Below, one piece after another: positions 35,336 to 42,645 of a DNA stretch of 46,234 bases (the first letter of the stretch is position 1; each line of letters opens with the position of its first letter). The translations under genes were made by a program, and so were the position numbers. The notes beneath the pieces were generated by a model. That model made no database searches and had not been told where the DNA came from. It saw only the letters and a list, made by a program, of their open reading frames with translations. This DNA comes from Bacteroidales bacterium (GTDB lineage Bacteria > Bacteroidota > Bacteroidia > Bacteroidales > UBA12077): the NCBI GenBank assembly GCA_003446015.1, contig DMBU01000074.1, positions 1 through 46,234 of the forward strand. Direction: 5' to 3'.

Positions 35336-36037
35336 ATGCATTTATTTTATACACCCGATTTAAGCGGAGATTTATATTACCTGAATGAAACAGAATCAAA
35401 ACATTGTGTTCGAGTGTTAAGATTAAATACAAATGATCATATTCATCTAATCGATGGTGTTGGAGGGTTTTATACAGCAAAAATAATCGATCCAAATCCT
35501 AAAAAGTGTAAAGTAGAAATTGTTGAATCCAAAAAGGAATTTGGAAAAAGAAATTATAACATTCATATTGCCATTGCTCCAACAAAAAACATGGATCGTT
35601 TCGAATGGTTTTTAGAAAAAGCAACTGAAATTGGGATCAACGAAATTACTCCCATACTTTGCGAACATTCTGAACGAAAAGTAGTAAAAACCGATCGATT
35701 GGAAAAAGTTATTATTTCGGCGGTGAAACAATCCATTAAAGCATACAAACCAAAACTGAATGAGATTATACCAATTCAAGAATTTCTAGGTCAAGAGCAT
35801 AAGGTAGAAAAATATATTGCTCATTGCGAAGAAAACGAGAAAATACAATTAAAAAATATTTATACTAAAGGACAAAACACTATTATTCTAATTGGTCCTG
35901 AAGGTGATTTTAGTCAATCAGAAATTAAACTAGCCAAAGAAAATAATTTTCAGGAAATTAGTCTGGGCGAAAGCCGGTTAAGAACTGAAACCGCTGGAGT
36001 TGTAGCTTGCCATACCATAAATTTATTAAACGAATAA
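35336..36037 (+). CDS. rsmE: 16S rRNA (uracil(1498)-N3)-methyltransferase
   Basis: Methylates U1498 of 16S rRNA. The 233-aa SPOUT-type protein has an N-terminal PUA-like part with ESKHCVRVLRLNTND. The C-terminal knotted domain has APTKNMDRFEWFLEKATEIG, CEHSERKVVK, IGPEGDFSQSEI and ISLGESRLRTETAGVVA. All RsmE signatures are present and the length is normal. The stop codon forms part of the left inverted repeat of the 173-bp element that follows. Confidence 0.96.
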   Translation: MHLFYTPDLSGDLYYLNETESKHCVRVLRLNTNDHIHLIDGVGGFYTAKIIDPNPKKCKVEIVESKKEFGKRNYNIHIAIAPTKNMDRFEWFLEKATEIGINEITPILCEHSERKVVKTDRLEKVIISAVKQSIKAYKPKLNEIIPIQEFLGQEHKVEKYIAHCEENEKIQLKNIYTKGQNTIILIGPEGDFSQSEIKLAKENNFQEISLGESRLRTETAGVVACHTINLLNE

Positions 36038-36207
36038 AGAGGGTGTTTAAGAATACTTTGTGATACTTTGTGAAGTACTTAGTGATACTTTGTGGTAAAA
36101 TGTAAATAATTGAACCACAAAGGATCGCGAAGTCCACACAAAGGGGCACAAAGAATTATAATTAGTAGATTTTTACATTTTTTTTTACTTTTTGAACACC
36201 CTCTTTA
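36035..36207. repeat. 173-bp palindromic intergenic element with 13-bp terminal inverted repeats
   Basis: Ends are perfect inverted repeats: TAAAGAGGGTGTT (36035-36047) and AACACCCTCTTTA (36195-36207). The left arm carries three exact copies of ATACTTTGTG and one variant (AGTACTTAGTG). The right arm carries complementary CACAAAG units. ACTTTGTGGT and ACCACAAAG pair around a short AT-rich centre. The whole can fold into one long imperfect hairpin. No coding capacity and no clear target-site duplication. It lies between convergent genes and may also terminate both; a MITE-like origin is inference. Confidence 0.8.
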
Positions 36208-36239
36208 TTATTGAAATTAATATTAACCGATAATCTTGG

Positions 36240-36452
36240 TTAATTTGTAAAGAAATCAACAACATTTCCAAATTTGTTACTTGAAGTTTTATATAACTCT
36301 GTATATTGGCAACGTGAACATGTTACTGTAGTAAATTTTACATTCTGGATATTAAAAAGCTTCATCATAAAACTTCCAGTAGTTCTAATTTCACTAAGGT
36401 CATATTGTCTTCCATTACATTTAGGACAGGTGTATTTGTAATTTTTATACAT
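36240..36452 (-). CDS. Zinc-ribbon protein (DUF2082/YpzJ-like)
   Basis: A 70-aa protein with two knuckles, C9-P-K-C12 and C45-S-R-C48, which should bind one zinc ion. Between them is the EIRTTGSFMMKLFNIQNVKF segment, and the end is YTELYKTSSN. This matches the small 'nucleic-acid-binding Zn-ribbon' family (COG3478-like), whose function is unknown. It is the last gene of the SPFH operon, 11 bases after the preceding stop. Confidence 0.8.
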   Translation of the reverse strand: MYKNYKYTCPKCNGRQYDLSEIRTTGSFMMKLFNIQNVKFTTVTCSRCQYTELYKTSSNKFGNVVDFFTN

Positions 36453-36463
36453 GATTAAAAATA

Positions 36464-37051
36464 TTAATTAAACTTCATTTTTAGAATATCTGCAAGCTTA
36501 AATGCGCTGTTGATTAACTCTTTATCTAGCATCCATCCCATATATATTATAACCGATAAATAATTCTTAGCTGAATTATCATCTATATACAGATTAGAGT
36601 TGCCAACGCCAATTTCAAGTTGCTCTGTACTTTCAAGAAACTCAATAATTTTTAATTGTATACCAGAACTACTTAATAATTTGTGCGTTTCAATATCATT
36701 GTTCGTTTCAATATAAATTTTAGAATCAAAATCACTAGCACCTGTTTTAAATCTAAGCCTATCCTTTCGAAAACTTAGCTTATCCAACACATCCCTTTTT
36801 CTGATTAACAATTTATAATCGTGTTTAAAAGTTATGGGAACAAAAACACCGCTATAACTCCTGTATTTATCCGATCGGGTTGTTTGATTAGAAATAAACA
36901 AACAGTCTTTATATTCATAATTTTTAATATGAACTTCTCTTACGTGATGTCCGTGGCGTGTACTATGAGTCCTTGATTTAACATCTATATCCCAACCTTC
37001 GTGTTTAGCAATGTTTTTCAGAATATCAATCGATGTATTTTCTCTTTCCAT
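36464..37051 (-). CDS. Conserved-type hypothetical protein in the SPFH operon
   Basis: I do not recognise a family. The 195-aa protein has no signal peptide or membrane helix. It is mixed alpha/beta, with a basic, His-rich N-terminal part (RTHSTRHGHHVREVHIKNYE, about 27-46). A region of strands around VFVPITFKHDYKLLIRKRD follows, and the C-terminal half is more helical and acidic. It lies 11 bases after the ribbon-helix-helix gene and 11 before the zinc-ribbon gene, so it is co-expressed with them. It might bind or modify the SPFH protein, but this is speculation. Confidence 0.6.
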   Translation of the reverse strand: MERENTSIDILKNIAKHEGWDIDVKSRTHSTRHGHHVREVHIKNYEYKDCLFISNQTTRSDKYRSYSGVFVPITFKHDYKLLIRKRDVLDKLSFRKDRLRFKTGASDFDSKIYIETNNDIETHKLLSSSGIQLKIIEFLESTEQLEIGVGNSNLYIDDNSAKNYLSVIIYMGWMLDKELINSAFKLADILKMKFN

Positions 37052-37062
37052 TATTTAGAATT

Positions 37063-37242
37063 TTATTCTTCTTCGGGATTAGTAGTTTCTATTTTTTTTA
37101 ATCTTCCGGAATCTTTTAAGGCCTTAGTAATAATCCATTCAATCTGCCCGTTAGTGCTACGAAATTCATCTGCAGCCCATTTCTCCAGCGCTTTCATTTT
37201 ATCCTCGCTAAGTCTAAGTACAAAAGATTTCTTTTTTGACAT
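37063..37242 (-). CDS. Small ribbon-helix-helix (Arc-like) DNA-binding protein
   Basis: A 59-aa protein read on the minus strand. It begins MSKKKSFVLRLSEDKMKAL, a basic strand (KSFVLRL) that fits the DNA-contacting beta strand of Arc/CopG proteins. Two helices follow (about 13-27 and 31-45, with the TNGQIEWIITKALKDSG pattern) and an acidic tail ends in PEEE. It starts only 6 bases after the stop of the SPFH gene. Arc-like genes are recurrent partners of SPFH genes of this kind. The paired TGATATCA sites before the operon suit autoregulation by such a dimer pair. Confidence 0.8.
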   Translation of the reverse strand: MSKKKSFVLRLSEDKMKALEKWAADEFRSTNGQIEWIITKALKDSGRLKKIETTNPEEE

Positions 37243-37248
37243 AATTTT

Positions 37249-38124
37249 TTAATGATTTAAAGTCCCTGTATTTACAACAGGTCTGGCTGATTCGTCAGAG
37301 CAAAGTACAACCATTAAATTACTAACCATAGCTGCTTTGCTATCCTGATCCATTTCAATAATCTGTTTTCCTGCCAACTGCTCTAAGGCCATTTCAACCA
37401 TACTTACAGCTCCTTCAACAATTTTATGTCGGGCAGCAACAACAGCAGTAGCTTGTTGTCTGCGTAACATTGCACTTGCAATTTCTTCTGAATAAGCAAT
37501 ATAGTTAATTCGAGCTTCAATAACATGAATTCCTGCAATTTCAAGTCTTTCTACAATTTCTTTTTCCAATTCATGATTAACCTCCTCTACTCCTGATCTT
37601 AATGTAATTTCAGCTTCCCCGTCTGCCGGACTGGCAGGTTCATCTTCGAAATTATCATATGGATATTTCATAGCAAGTTTACGTAATGCTGCTTCGCTCT
37701 GAACTACAACGAAGTGTTCATATTCATTTACTTCAAAAGCTGCCTTATATGTGTTTTCCACTTTCCATACCAAAACAACTCCTATTTTTATAGGATTTCC
37801 TACTTTATCGTTCACCTTTATAGGCTCACTATTGAAATTTCTTGCTCGTAACGAAATCTTTTTTCGTACAAAAAAAGGATTAATCCAGAAAAAACCATTT
37901 TGCTTTATCGTTCCTTTGTATGCACCAAAAAGAACTAAAACCATGGATTCGTTTGGATTTACAATTACAAGTCCGATTAATGTAAAAATACCAATTACCA
38001 ACAAAATTACAAACCAGGGGTTATGAAGAAAAACTAATCCTAAAATACTCACAATAATTAGAGCTAAACTAAGGAATAACATCAAAAAACCGGATACTGC
38101 TGAAAATACTTTTTCATTTTTCAT
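37249..38124 (-). CDS. SPFH/Band 7 membrane protein
   Basis: A 291-aa protein of the stomatin/prohibitin/flotillin superfamily, which forms oligomers in membrane microdomains. Two closely spaced N-terminal helices (about 10-32 and 36-56) anchor it. The SPFH domain spans about 60-215 (VNPNESMVLVLFGAYKGTIK, VGNPIKIGVVLVWKVENTYK, VVVQSEAALRKLAMKYPYD). A helical region then carries IEARINYIAYSEEIASAMLR and QQATAVVAARHKIVEGAV. It differs from HflK/HflC and QmcA by its double helix start. It is the first gene of an operon with the RHH, unknown and zinc-ribbon genes. Confidence 0.92.
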   Translation of the reverse strand: MKNEKVFSAVSGFLMLFLSLALIIVSILGLVFLHNPWFVILLVIGIFTLIGLVIVNPNESMVLVLFGAYKGTIKQNGFFWINPFFVRKKISLRARNFNSEPIKVNDKVGNPIKIGVVLVWKVENTYKAAFEVNEYEHFVVVQSEAALRKLAMKYPYDNFEDEPASPADGEAEITLRSGVEEVNHELEKEIVERLEIAGIHVIEARINYIAYSEEIASAMLRRQQATAVVAARHKIVEGAVSMVEMALEQLAGKQIIEMDQDSKAAMVSNLMVVLCSDESARPVVNTGTLNH

Positions 38125-38154
38125 GACTTACATTATTAAATTAAACATTTTATA

Positions 38155-38173
38155 TGATATCATTTTGATATCA
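38155..38173. promoter_or_regulatory. Double operator-like palindrome TGATATCA-N3-TGATATCA
   Basis: Two perfect 8-bp palindromes (38155-38162 and 38166-38173), 11 bp apart centre to centre, hence on one face of the helix. They lie about 31-49 bp upstream of the SPFH ATG. This is the pattern expected for cooperative binding of ribbon-helix-helix dimers; the operon's own RHH protein is the natural candidate. Confidence 0.6.
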
Positions 38174-38212
38174 CAATAATAGCACATTTTAATTAATAAG
38201 TCAATTTTTTTA

Positions 38213-38246
38213 ACAAAAAAAGAGATGATATTTTATATCATCTCTT
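38213..38246 (-). terminator. Terminator after the small acidic protein
   Basis: Perfect 12-bp stem AAGAGATGATAT / ATATCATCTCTT with a 3-base loop. On the minus strand it is followed by TTTTTTT. It lies 23 bases after the stop of the 62-aa gene and ends that transcript. The inner stem TGATAT-TTT-ATATCA resembles the SPFH operator. Confidence 0.8.
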
Positions 38247-38269
38247 AAAAGTCTTGTTAATATTCTGTT

Positions 38270-38458
38270 TCAGGAATAGTTTTTTGCAAAATCTACGACA
38301 TTTTTAACTATTCCATCCGGAATCTTTTTAGTATTTTTTTCAATAAATTTTAATATGTGATTAAATTCTGTTAATTGGTATTCATTAAAATCATTAAAAA
38401 TCAGTTCACTTTCATCAAAATTACTAAAAAGATAAATCAGAGTAGAAGTTTTTCCCAT
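38270..38458 (-). CDS. Small acidic hypothetical protein downstream of ECF sigma
   Basis: A 62-aa protein, soluble and helical in appearance, with an acidic and Phe/Asn-rich middle (FDESELIFNDFNEYQLTEF). It ends in a pattern of IPDGIVKNVVDFAKNYS. It lies 95 bases downstream of the sigma-factor gene and is followed at once by a good terminator, which supports it as a real gene. It has no membrane helix, so it is not a classical transmembrane anti-sigma factor. Function unknown. Confidence 0.65.
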   Translation of the reverse strand: MGKTSTLIYLFSNFDESELIFNDFNEYQLTEFNHILKFIEKNTKKIPDGIVKNVVDFAKNYS

Positions 38459-38553
38459 ACGCCTAAATAAGTTTATATTTATTTAGTTAGTTAACGCATA
38501 AAGGATTTGCTTTATTATATCTTATTTCAACTTTTTTTAATCTTTTTTAACAT

Positions 38554-39144
38554 TTATGTTAGTGTCAAACTTAAGTTCTTCTCTTCTACTAGTTTTCGTA
38601 AGTTGATCAATGCATACCTCATTCGCCCTAAAGCGGTATTAATACTTACATTTGTTTGATCTGCAATTTCTTTAAAACTCAATCCCATAAAATGACGAAG
38701 CAAAATTACTTCTTTTTGCTCATCAGGTAAGAAGTCTACAAGCTGGCGAACATCTGTCATTATTTGCTCATAAATAATCCCATCTTCCACTGTTTTATCT
38801 GAAAATTTTGTAGAATTAAAAATATCAGATTCATAATCATCATTAGAAAATGTTTTCATTTGTTTTTCTTTTCTAAAGTGATCAATAATTAAATTATGAG
38901 CGATCCTTACAACCCAGGAAATAAACTTCCCGTTTTCCTGGTATTTACCAGCATGTAACGATTTCACAACTTTAATAAACGTTTCCTGAAAGATATCCTG
39001 AGCTAAATGTTCATTTTTTACCATTAAAAAGATATAGGTATATACCTTATCTTTGTGACGATTAATCAGGATTTCGAAACTGGACTGTTCACCGTTCACG
39101 AACTTTTGAACAAGCTCATGATCAGTAAGTTTTGATTTTTTCAA
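38554..39144 (-). CDS. ECF-type RNA polymerase sigma factor
   Basis: A 196-aa sigma-70 factor of the ECF group. Region 2 is at about 20-90, with YTYIFLMVKNEHLAQDIFQE and ISWVVRIAHNLIIDHFRK, the core-binding and -10-reading helices. A linker of about 35 residues follows, then region 4 at about 135-190, with EVILLRHFMGLSFKEIAD and INTALGRMRYALINLRK as the helix-turn-helix. Start: a TTG at 39144 preceded by a perfect AAGGAGG, the only sensible start. Typical anti-sigma and TonB-receptor neighbours are absent, so it is probably not of the FecI type. It resembles the housekeeping SigE-like ECF factors of Bacteroidota. Confidence 0.93.
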   Translation of the reverse strand: MKKSKLTDHELVQKFVNGEQSSFEILINRHKDKVYTYIFLMVKNEHLAQDIFQETFIKVVKSLHAGKYQENGKFISWVVRIAHNLIIDHFRKEKQMKTFSNDDYESDIFNSTKFSDKTVEDGIIYEQIMTDVRQLVDFLPDEQKEVILLRHFMGLSFKEIADQTNVSINTALGRMRYALINLRKLVEEKNLSLTLT

Positions 39145-39149
39145 AACAA

Positions 39150-39156
39150 CCTCCTT
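39150..39156 (-). promoter_or_regulatory. Strong Shine-Dalgarno (AAGGAGG) of the ECF sigma gene
   Basis: The minus strand reads AAGGAGG, five bases before the TTG at 39144. It establishes this weak start codon. Confidence 0.75.
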
Positions 39157-39322
39157 TTTTTAAGTAAATTAAAAAAGTAGAAGTTTAATCGATAAACAAT
39201 CCTCCGAGTTTTAGGTTAGTAATTAATTGAGTAATTTAGTGCAATTTAAATAAAAAATCTATTTATTTCAAAATCATTTAAGGTTTGTTAACATTCTTTA
39301 AGTGTATTATTTTTCAAAATCT

Positions 39323-42136
39323 ATGCCAAATAAAGAACAATATATCCAGATAAAGGGTGCAAAGGTTCATAATTTAAAGAATATTAGTCTTGATATTAAT
39401 CGTGATAACTTTGTAGTTATAACAGGTGTTTCTGGTTCAGGAAAGTCATCTTTAGCATTTGACACAATTTATGCCGAAGGTCAAAGACGTTATGTTGAAA
39501 GTCTATCATCATATGCCAGACAATTTTTAGGAAAAATAAATAAACCTGACGTTGAATTTATAAAAGGTATTCCTCCTGCAATTGCTATTGAGCAAAAAGT
39601 AAATACCCGAAATCCCAGATCAACGGTTGGTACTTCAACTGAAGTATATGATTATTTCAAACTTTTATTTGCAAGAATAGGTAAAACCTTTTCGCCTATC
39701 TCAAACAAATTAGTTCAAAGACACTCTGTAACTGATGTTGTAAATTACATTTGCAGTTTTGAAGAAAACACAAAAATCATCATTCTTGCTCCGGTTCATA
39801 TAGAGAAGAATAGATCTTTTGAAGAAGAATTTAAGATATTGAATGATGAAGGCATTACAAGAATTGAACAGAATTTTGAAATATATAAGATCAACGATTT
39901 ATTATCAAATAAAATCAAACTAACTAATGAGGATCCTATAAATATAGTAGTAGACAGAATTGAAGTTAAAAAAGACGAAGATTCGTTGAGCCGATTTGCT
40001 GATTCTGTTCAAATTGCATTCTCAGAAGGTAAAGGATATTGTTCAATTAAAGTTTTTAGTGATGAAAATATTTCTGAAGTATTTTCGAATAAATTTGAAG
40101 CAGATGGAATTGAATTTGAGGAACCTACGGTTCATACTTTTAGTTTTAATAATCCAGTGGGTGCTTGTCCCAGATGCGAAGGATATGGTAAAATAATAGG
40201 TATAGACGAAGATTTAGTAATCCCCAATAAGGGATTATCCATTTATCAGGAGGCGATTGCATGTTGGCGAGGAGAAAAAATGCAGGAATGGAAAAACAAA
40301 CTCGTATACAATGCTGATAAATTCAACTTTCCTATTCATAAACCCTTTTATGAATTAAGCGAAGATCAAAAACAATTGTTATGGAACGGAAATAAATATT
40401 TCTGGGGATTAAATGCATTTTTCGAACATCTGGAAGAGCAAAAATACAAAATTCAATACCGTGTAATGCTATCGAGATATAGGGGGAAAACAATATGTCC
40501 GGATTGCAGAGGTACAAGGCTTAAAAAAGAAGCTTCTTATGTCAAAGTTGGGAAGAAATCATTACAAGATTTGGTATTATTGCCTATTGACGAACTGCAA
40601 GTTTTTTTTCGTGATCTTAAATTAAGTACTTACGAAAAAGAAGTATCAAAACGAATCTTAATTGAAATAAATAGTCGCTTGGATTTTTTAATGAATGTAG
40701 GTTTAGGATATTTAACATTAAACCGGCTTTCATCAACGCTATCCGGGGGTGAATCTCAGCGAATAAACTTAGCAACTTCACTTGGAAGTAGTCTAGTTGG
40801 CTCTCTTTATATTCTTGACGAGCCCAGCATTGGATTGCACTCGAGAGATAATGACCGTTTAATAAAAGTTCTCAAACAATTACAAAAAATTGGGAATACT
40901 GTTATTGTTGTTGAGCATGATGAAGATATTATAAAATCAGCTGATGAAATTATTGATATTGGTCTTTATGCTGGCCGATTAGGGGGAAGTATTATATTTC
41001 AGGGAACTAGAGATCAAATTCTTAAAGATGAGAATAGTTTAACGGCAAAATATTTAACTGGACAAGAATTTATTAGTATTCCAAAACAGCGACGAAAATG
41101 GAATAATTTTATTGAGATTACAGGTGCCAGAGAAAATAATTTAAAAAATATTGACGTTAAATTCCCTTTAAACATATTAACTATAATAACGGGTGTGAGT
41201 GGTTCCGGAAAATCTTCTTTAGTTAGAACCATTCTAACACCAGCATTGAGCAAAATCATTCTCGGAGCAGGAGAAAAAACAGGAAAGTTCGATGAATTAA
41301 AGGGAGATATAAAACTACTTAATAGTATTGAATTTGTTGATCAAAATCCAATCGGGAAATCTTCACGATCCAATCCGGTTACTTACTTAAAAGCATATGA
41401 CGAAATAAGAAAACTTTATGCTGATCAGCAATTATCAAAAATAAATAATTACAAAGCCTCCCATTACTCTTTTAATATTGATGGAGGTCGTTGTGAAGAA
41501 TGCCAGGGGGAAGGGATAATAAAGGTAGAAATGCAATTTATGGCTGATGTTACTCTTATATGTGATCATTGCAACGGCAAGCGTTTCAAAGAGGAAATTC
41601 TGGATGTAAAATATCGGGAAAAAAATATTTATGATATCTTAGAAATGACCGTAAATGAAGCAATTGAATTTTTTAAAGAAGGAAACGGGTCGACAGAGAA
41701 AAAAATAGTTGAAAAACTCTCTCCTCTTGCTGAAGTTGGTTTAGGATATATTAAGCTGGGACAATCATCAAGCACATTAAGTGGAGGAGAAAGCCAAAGA
41801 GTTAAGTTAGCCTCATTTTTGAGTAAAGAAAATGCTAAGCAATCGACCTTGTTTATTTTTGATGAACCTACTACAGGACTTCATTTTCATGATATAAAAA
41901 AGCTTCTTGATGCTTTTAATGCATTAATCTCAAGAGGAAATTCAGTTTTAATCATTGAGCACAATTTGGAAATAATAAAATCGGCTGATTGGATTATTGA
42001 TCTTGGACCAGAAGGAGGAAAAGATGGTGGACATATAGTATTTGAAGGCACTCCTGAAGATTTAATAAAATATGAAAAATCCTATACGGGTAAGTACTTA
42101 AATCAAAAAATGAATATTGAATTAAATCGACAATAA
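39323..42136 (+). CDS. uvrA: Excinuclease ABC subunit A
   Basis: DNA-damage recognition ATPase of nucleotide excision repair. The 937-aa protein carries two ABC units. The first Walker A is VITGVSGSGKSSLAFDTIYA near the N-terminus and the second is ITGVSGSGKSSLVRTIL. ABC signatures occur as STLSGGESQRINLA and STLSGGESQRVKLA, with Walker B LYILDEPSIGLH and LFIFDEPTTGLH. Zinc-binding cysteines are in CPRCEGYG, CPDCRGTRL and CEECQGEG / CDHCNGKRF. Length is that of a normal UvrA. The frame opens at a GTG at 39302, but the ATG at 39323 gives the standard MPNKEQYIQIKGAKVHNLKNI start. Confidence 0.98.
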   Translation: MPNKEQYIQIKGAKVHNLKNISLDINRDNFVVITGVSGSGKSSLAFDTIYAEGQRRYVESLSSYARQFLGKINKPDVEFIKGIPPAIAIEQKVNTRNPRSTVGTSTEVYDYFKLLFARIGKTFSPISNKLVQRHSVTDVVNYICSFEENTKIIILAPVHIEKNRSFEEEFKILNDEGITRIEQNFEIYKINDLLSNKIKLTNEDPINIVVDRIEVKKDEDSLSRFADSVQIAFSEGKGYCSIKVFSDENISEVFSNKFEADGIEFEEPTVHTFSFNNPVGACPRCEGYGKIIGIDEDLVIPNKGLSIYQEAIACWRGEKMQEWKNKLVYNADKFNFPIHKPFYELSEDQKQLLWNGNKYFWGLNAFFEHLEEQKYKIQYRVMLSRYRGKTICPDCRGTRLKKEASYVKVGKKSLQDLVLLPIDELQVFFRDLKLSTYEKEVSKRILIEINSRLDFLMNVGLGYLTLNRLSSTLSGGESQRINLATSLGSSLVGSLYILDEPSIGLHSRDNDRLIKVLKQLQKIGNTVIVVEHDEDIIKSADEIIDIGLYAGRLGGSIIFQGTRDQILKDENSLTAKYLTGQEFISIPKQRRKWNNFIEITGARENNLKNIDVKFPLNILTIITGVSGSGKSSLVRTILTPALSKIILGAGEKTGKFDELKGDIKLLNSIEFVDQNPIGKSSRSNPVTYLKAYDEIRKLYADQQLSKINNYKASHYSFNIDGGRCEECQGEGIIKVEMQFMADVTLICDHCNGKRFKEEILDVKYREKNIYDILEMTVNEAIEFFKEGNGSTEKKIVEKLSPLAEVGLGYIKLGQSSSTLSGGESQRVKLASFLSKENAKQSTLFIFDEPTTGLHFHDIKKLLDAFNALISRGNSVLIIEHNLEIIKSADWIIDLGPEGGKDGGHIVFEGTPEDLIKYEKSYTGKYLNQKMNIELNRQ

Positions 42137-42138
42137 TC

Positions 42139-42165
42139 AAAAAAGGCCTGTGAAATCACAGGCCT
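42139..42165 (-). terminator. Terminator between uvrA and the leftward exported-protein gene
   Basis: Perfect inverted repeat AGGCCTGTGA / TCACAGGCCT. On the minus strand it runs into TTTTTT, so it mainly ends the leftward pair (lipoprotein and 147-aa protein). It lies 8 bases after the uvrA stop and may also act on uvrA. Confidence 0.85.
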
Positions 42166-42188
42166 GATAATATATCTTTATTGATGAT

Positions 42189-42632
42189 TTATTTATCTTC
42201 TTTTATACCAAACATTATTGCTACACAACCACTTACAAGCTCGTCTGTTTCTCCTTCACTATTCTTTACTCGCAACGAAATAATCAATTGCTGACTCGAT
42301 TGTAATTTAAAGTCCCAAAGTCTTGAATAATTATTTTTTCTATTATCGTATAAAACATTTCTATTAACATCAAGCACTTGAAATTCTATATCCGGAAGTG
42401 CATCAGATCCACAAATATAAATTCTGTAATTCTGACCGGCATAAAATGTTTTGTATAATTCAGCATCTTCACCTTCAGTTAAAATAGCAGCATTAAAGTT
42501 ACCATCATGTATATATGGTGTTAATTCTAATTTACAAACCTTCTTGGCAAAGCTTTTACACTGAGATTTACCATGAAAAGGTATTAGAGCCAATACTGTT
42601 AGTATAATTAATATCTGGTATATTCTTTTCAT
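42189..42632 (-). CDS. Exported hypothetical protein
   Basis: I do not recognise a family. The 147-aa protein has a signal peptide (about 1-23, with IYQILIILTVLALIPFHGKS; cleavage near KSQC). The mature part is beta-rich with three early/mid cysteines (CKSFAKKVCKLEL, YIYGG-like IYICGSDALPD) and a late one (SGCVAIMFG), so disulfides are possible. The pattern of alternating strands (IEFQVLDVNRNVLYDN, QLIISLRVKN) suggests a beta-sandwich. It is transcribed with the lipoprotein gene 13 bases upstream. Confidence 0.65.
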   Translation of the reverse strand: MKRIYQILIILTVLALIPFHGKSQCKSFAKKVCKLELTPYIHDGNFNAAILTEGEDAELYKTFYAGQNYRIYICGSDALPDIEFQVLDVNRNVLYDNRKNNYSRLWDFKLQSSQQLIISLRVKNSEGETDELVSGCVAIMFGIKEDK

Positions 42633-42645
42633 AACAGAGGGTGTT

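Noticed and set aside
36050..36170. CRISPR-like array from repeated ACTTTGTG/CACAAAG units
   Set aside because: Units are about 10 bases with no spacers of constant length, and the arms are inverted copies; it is a palindromic repeat.
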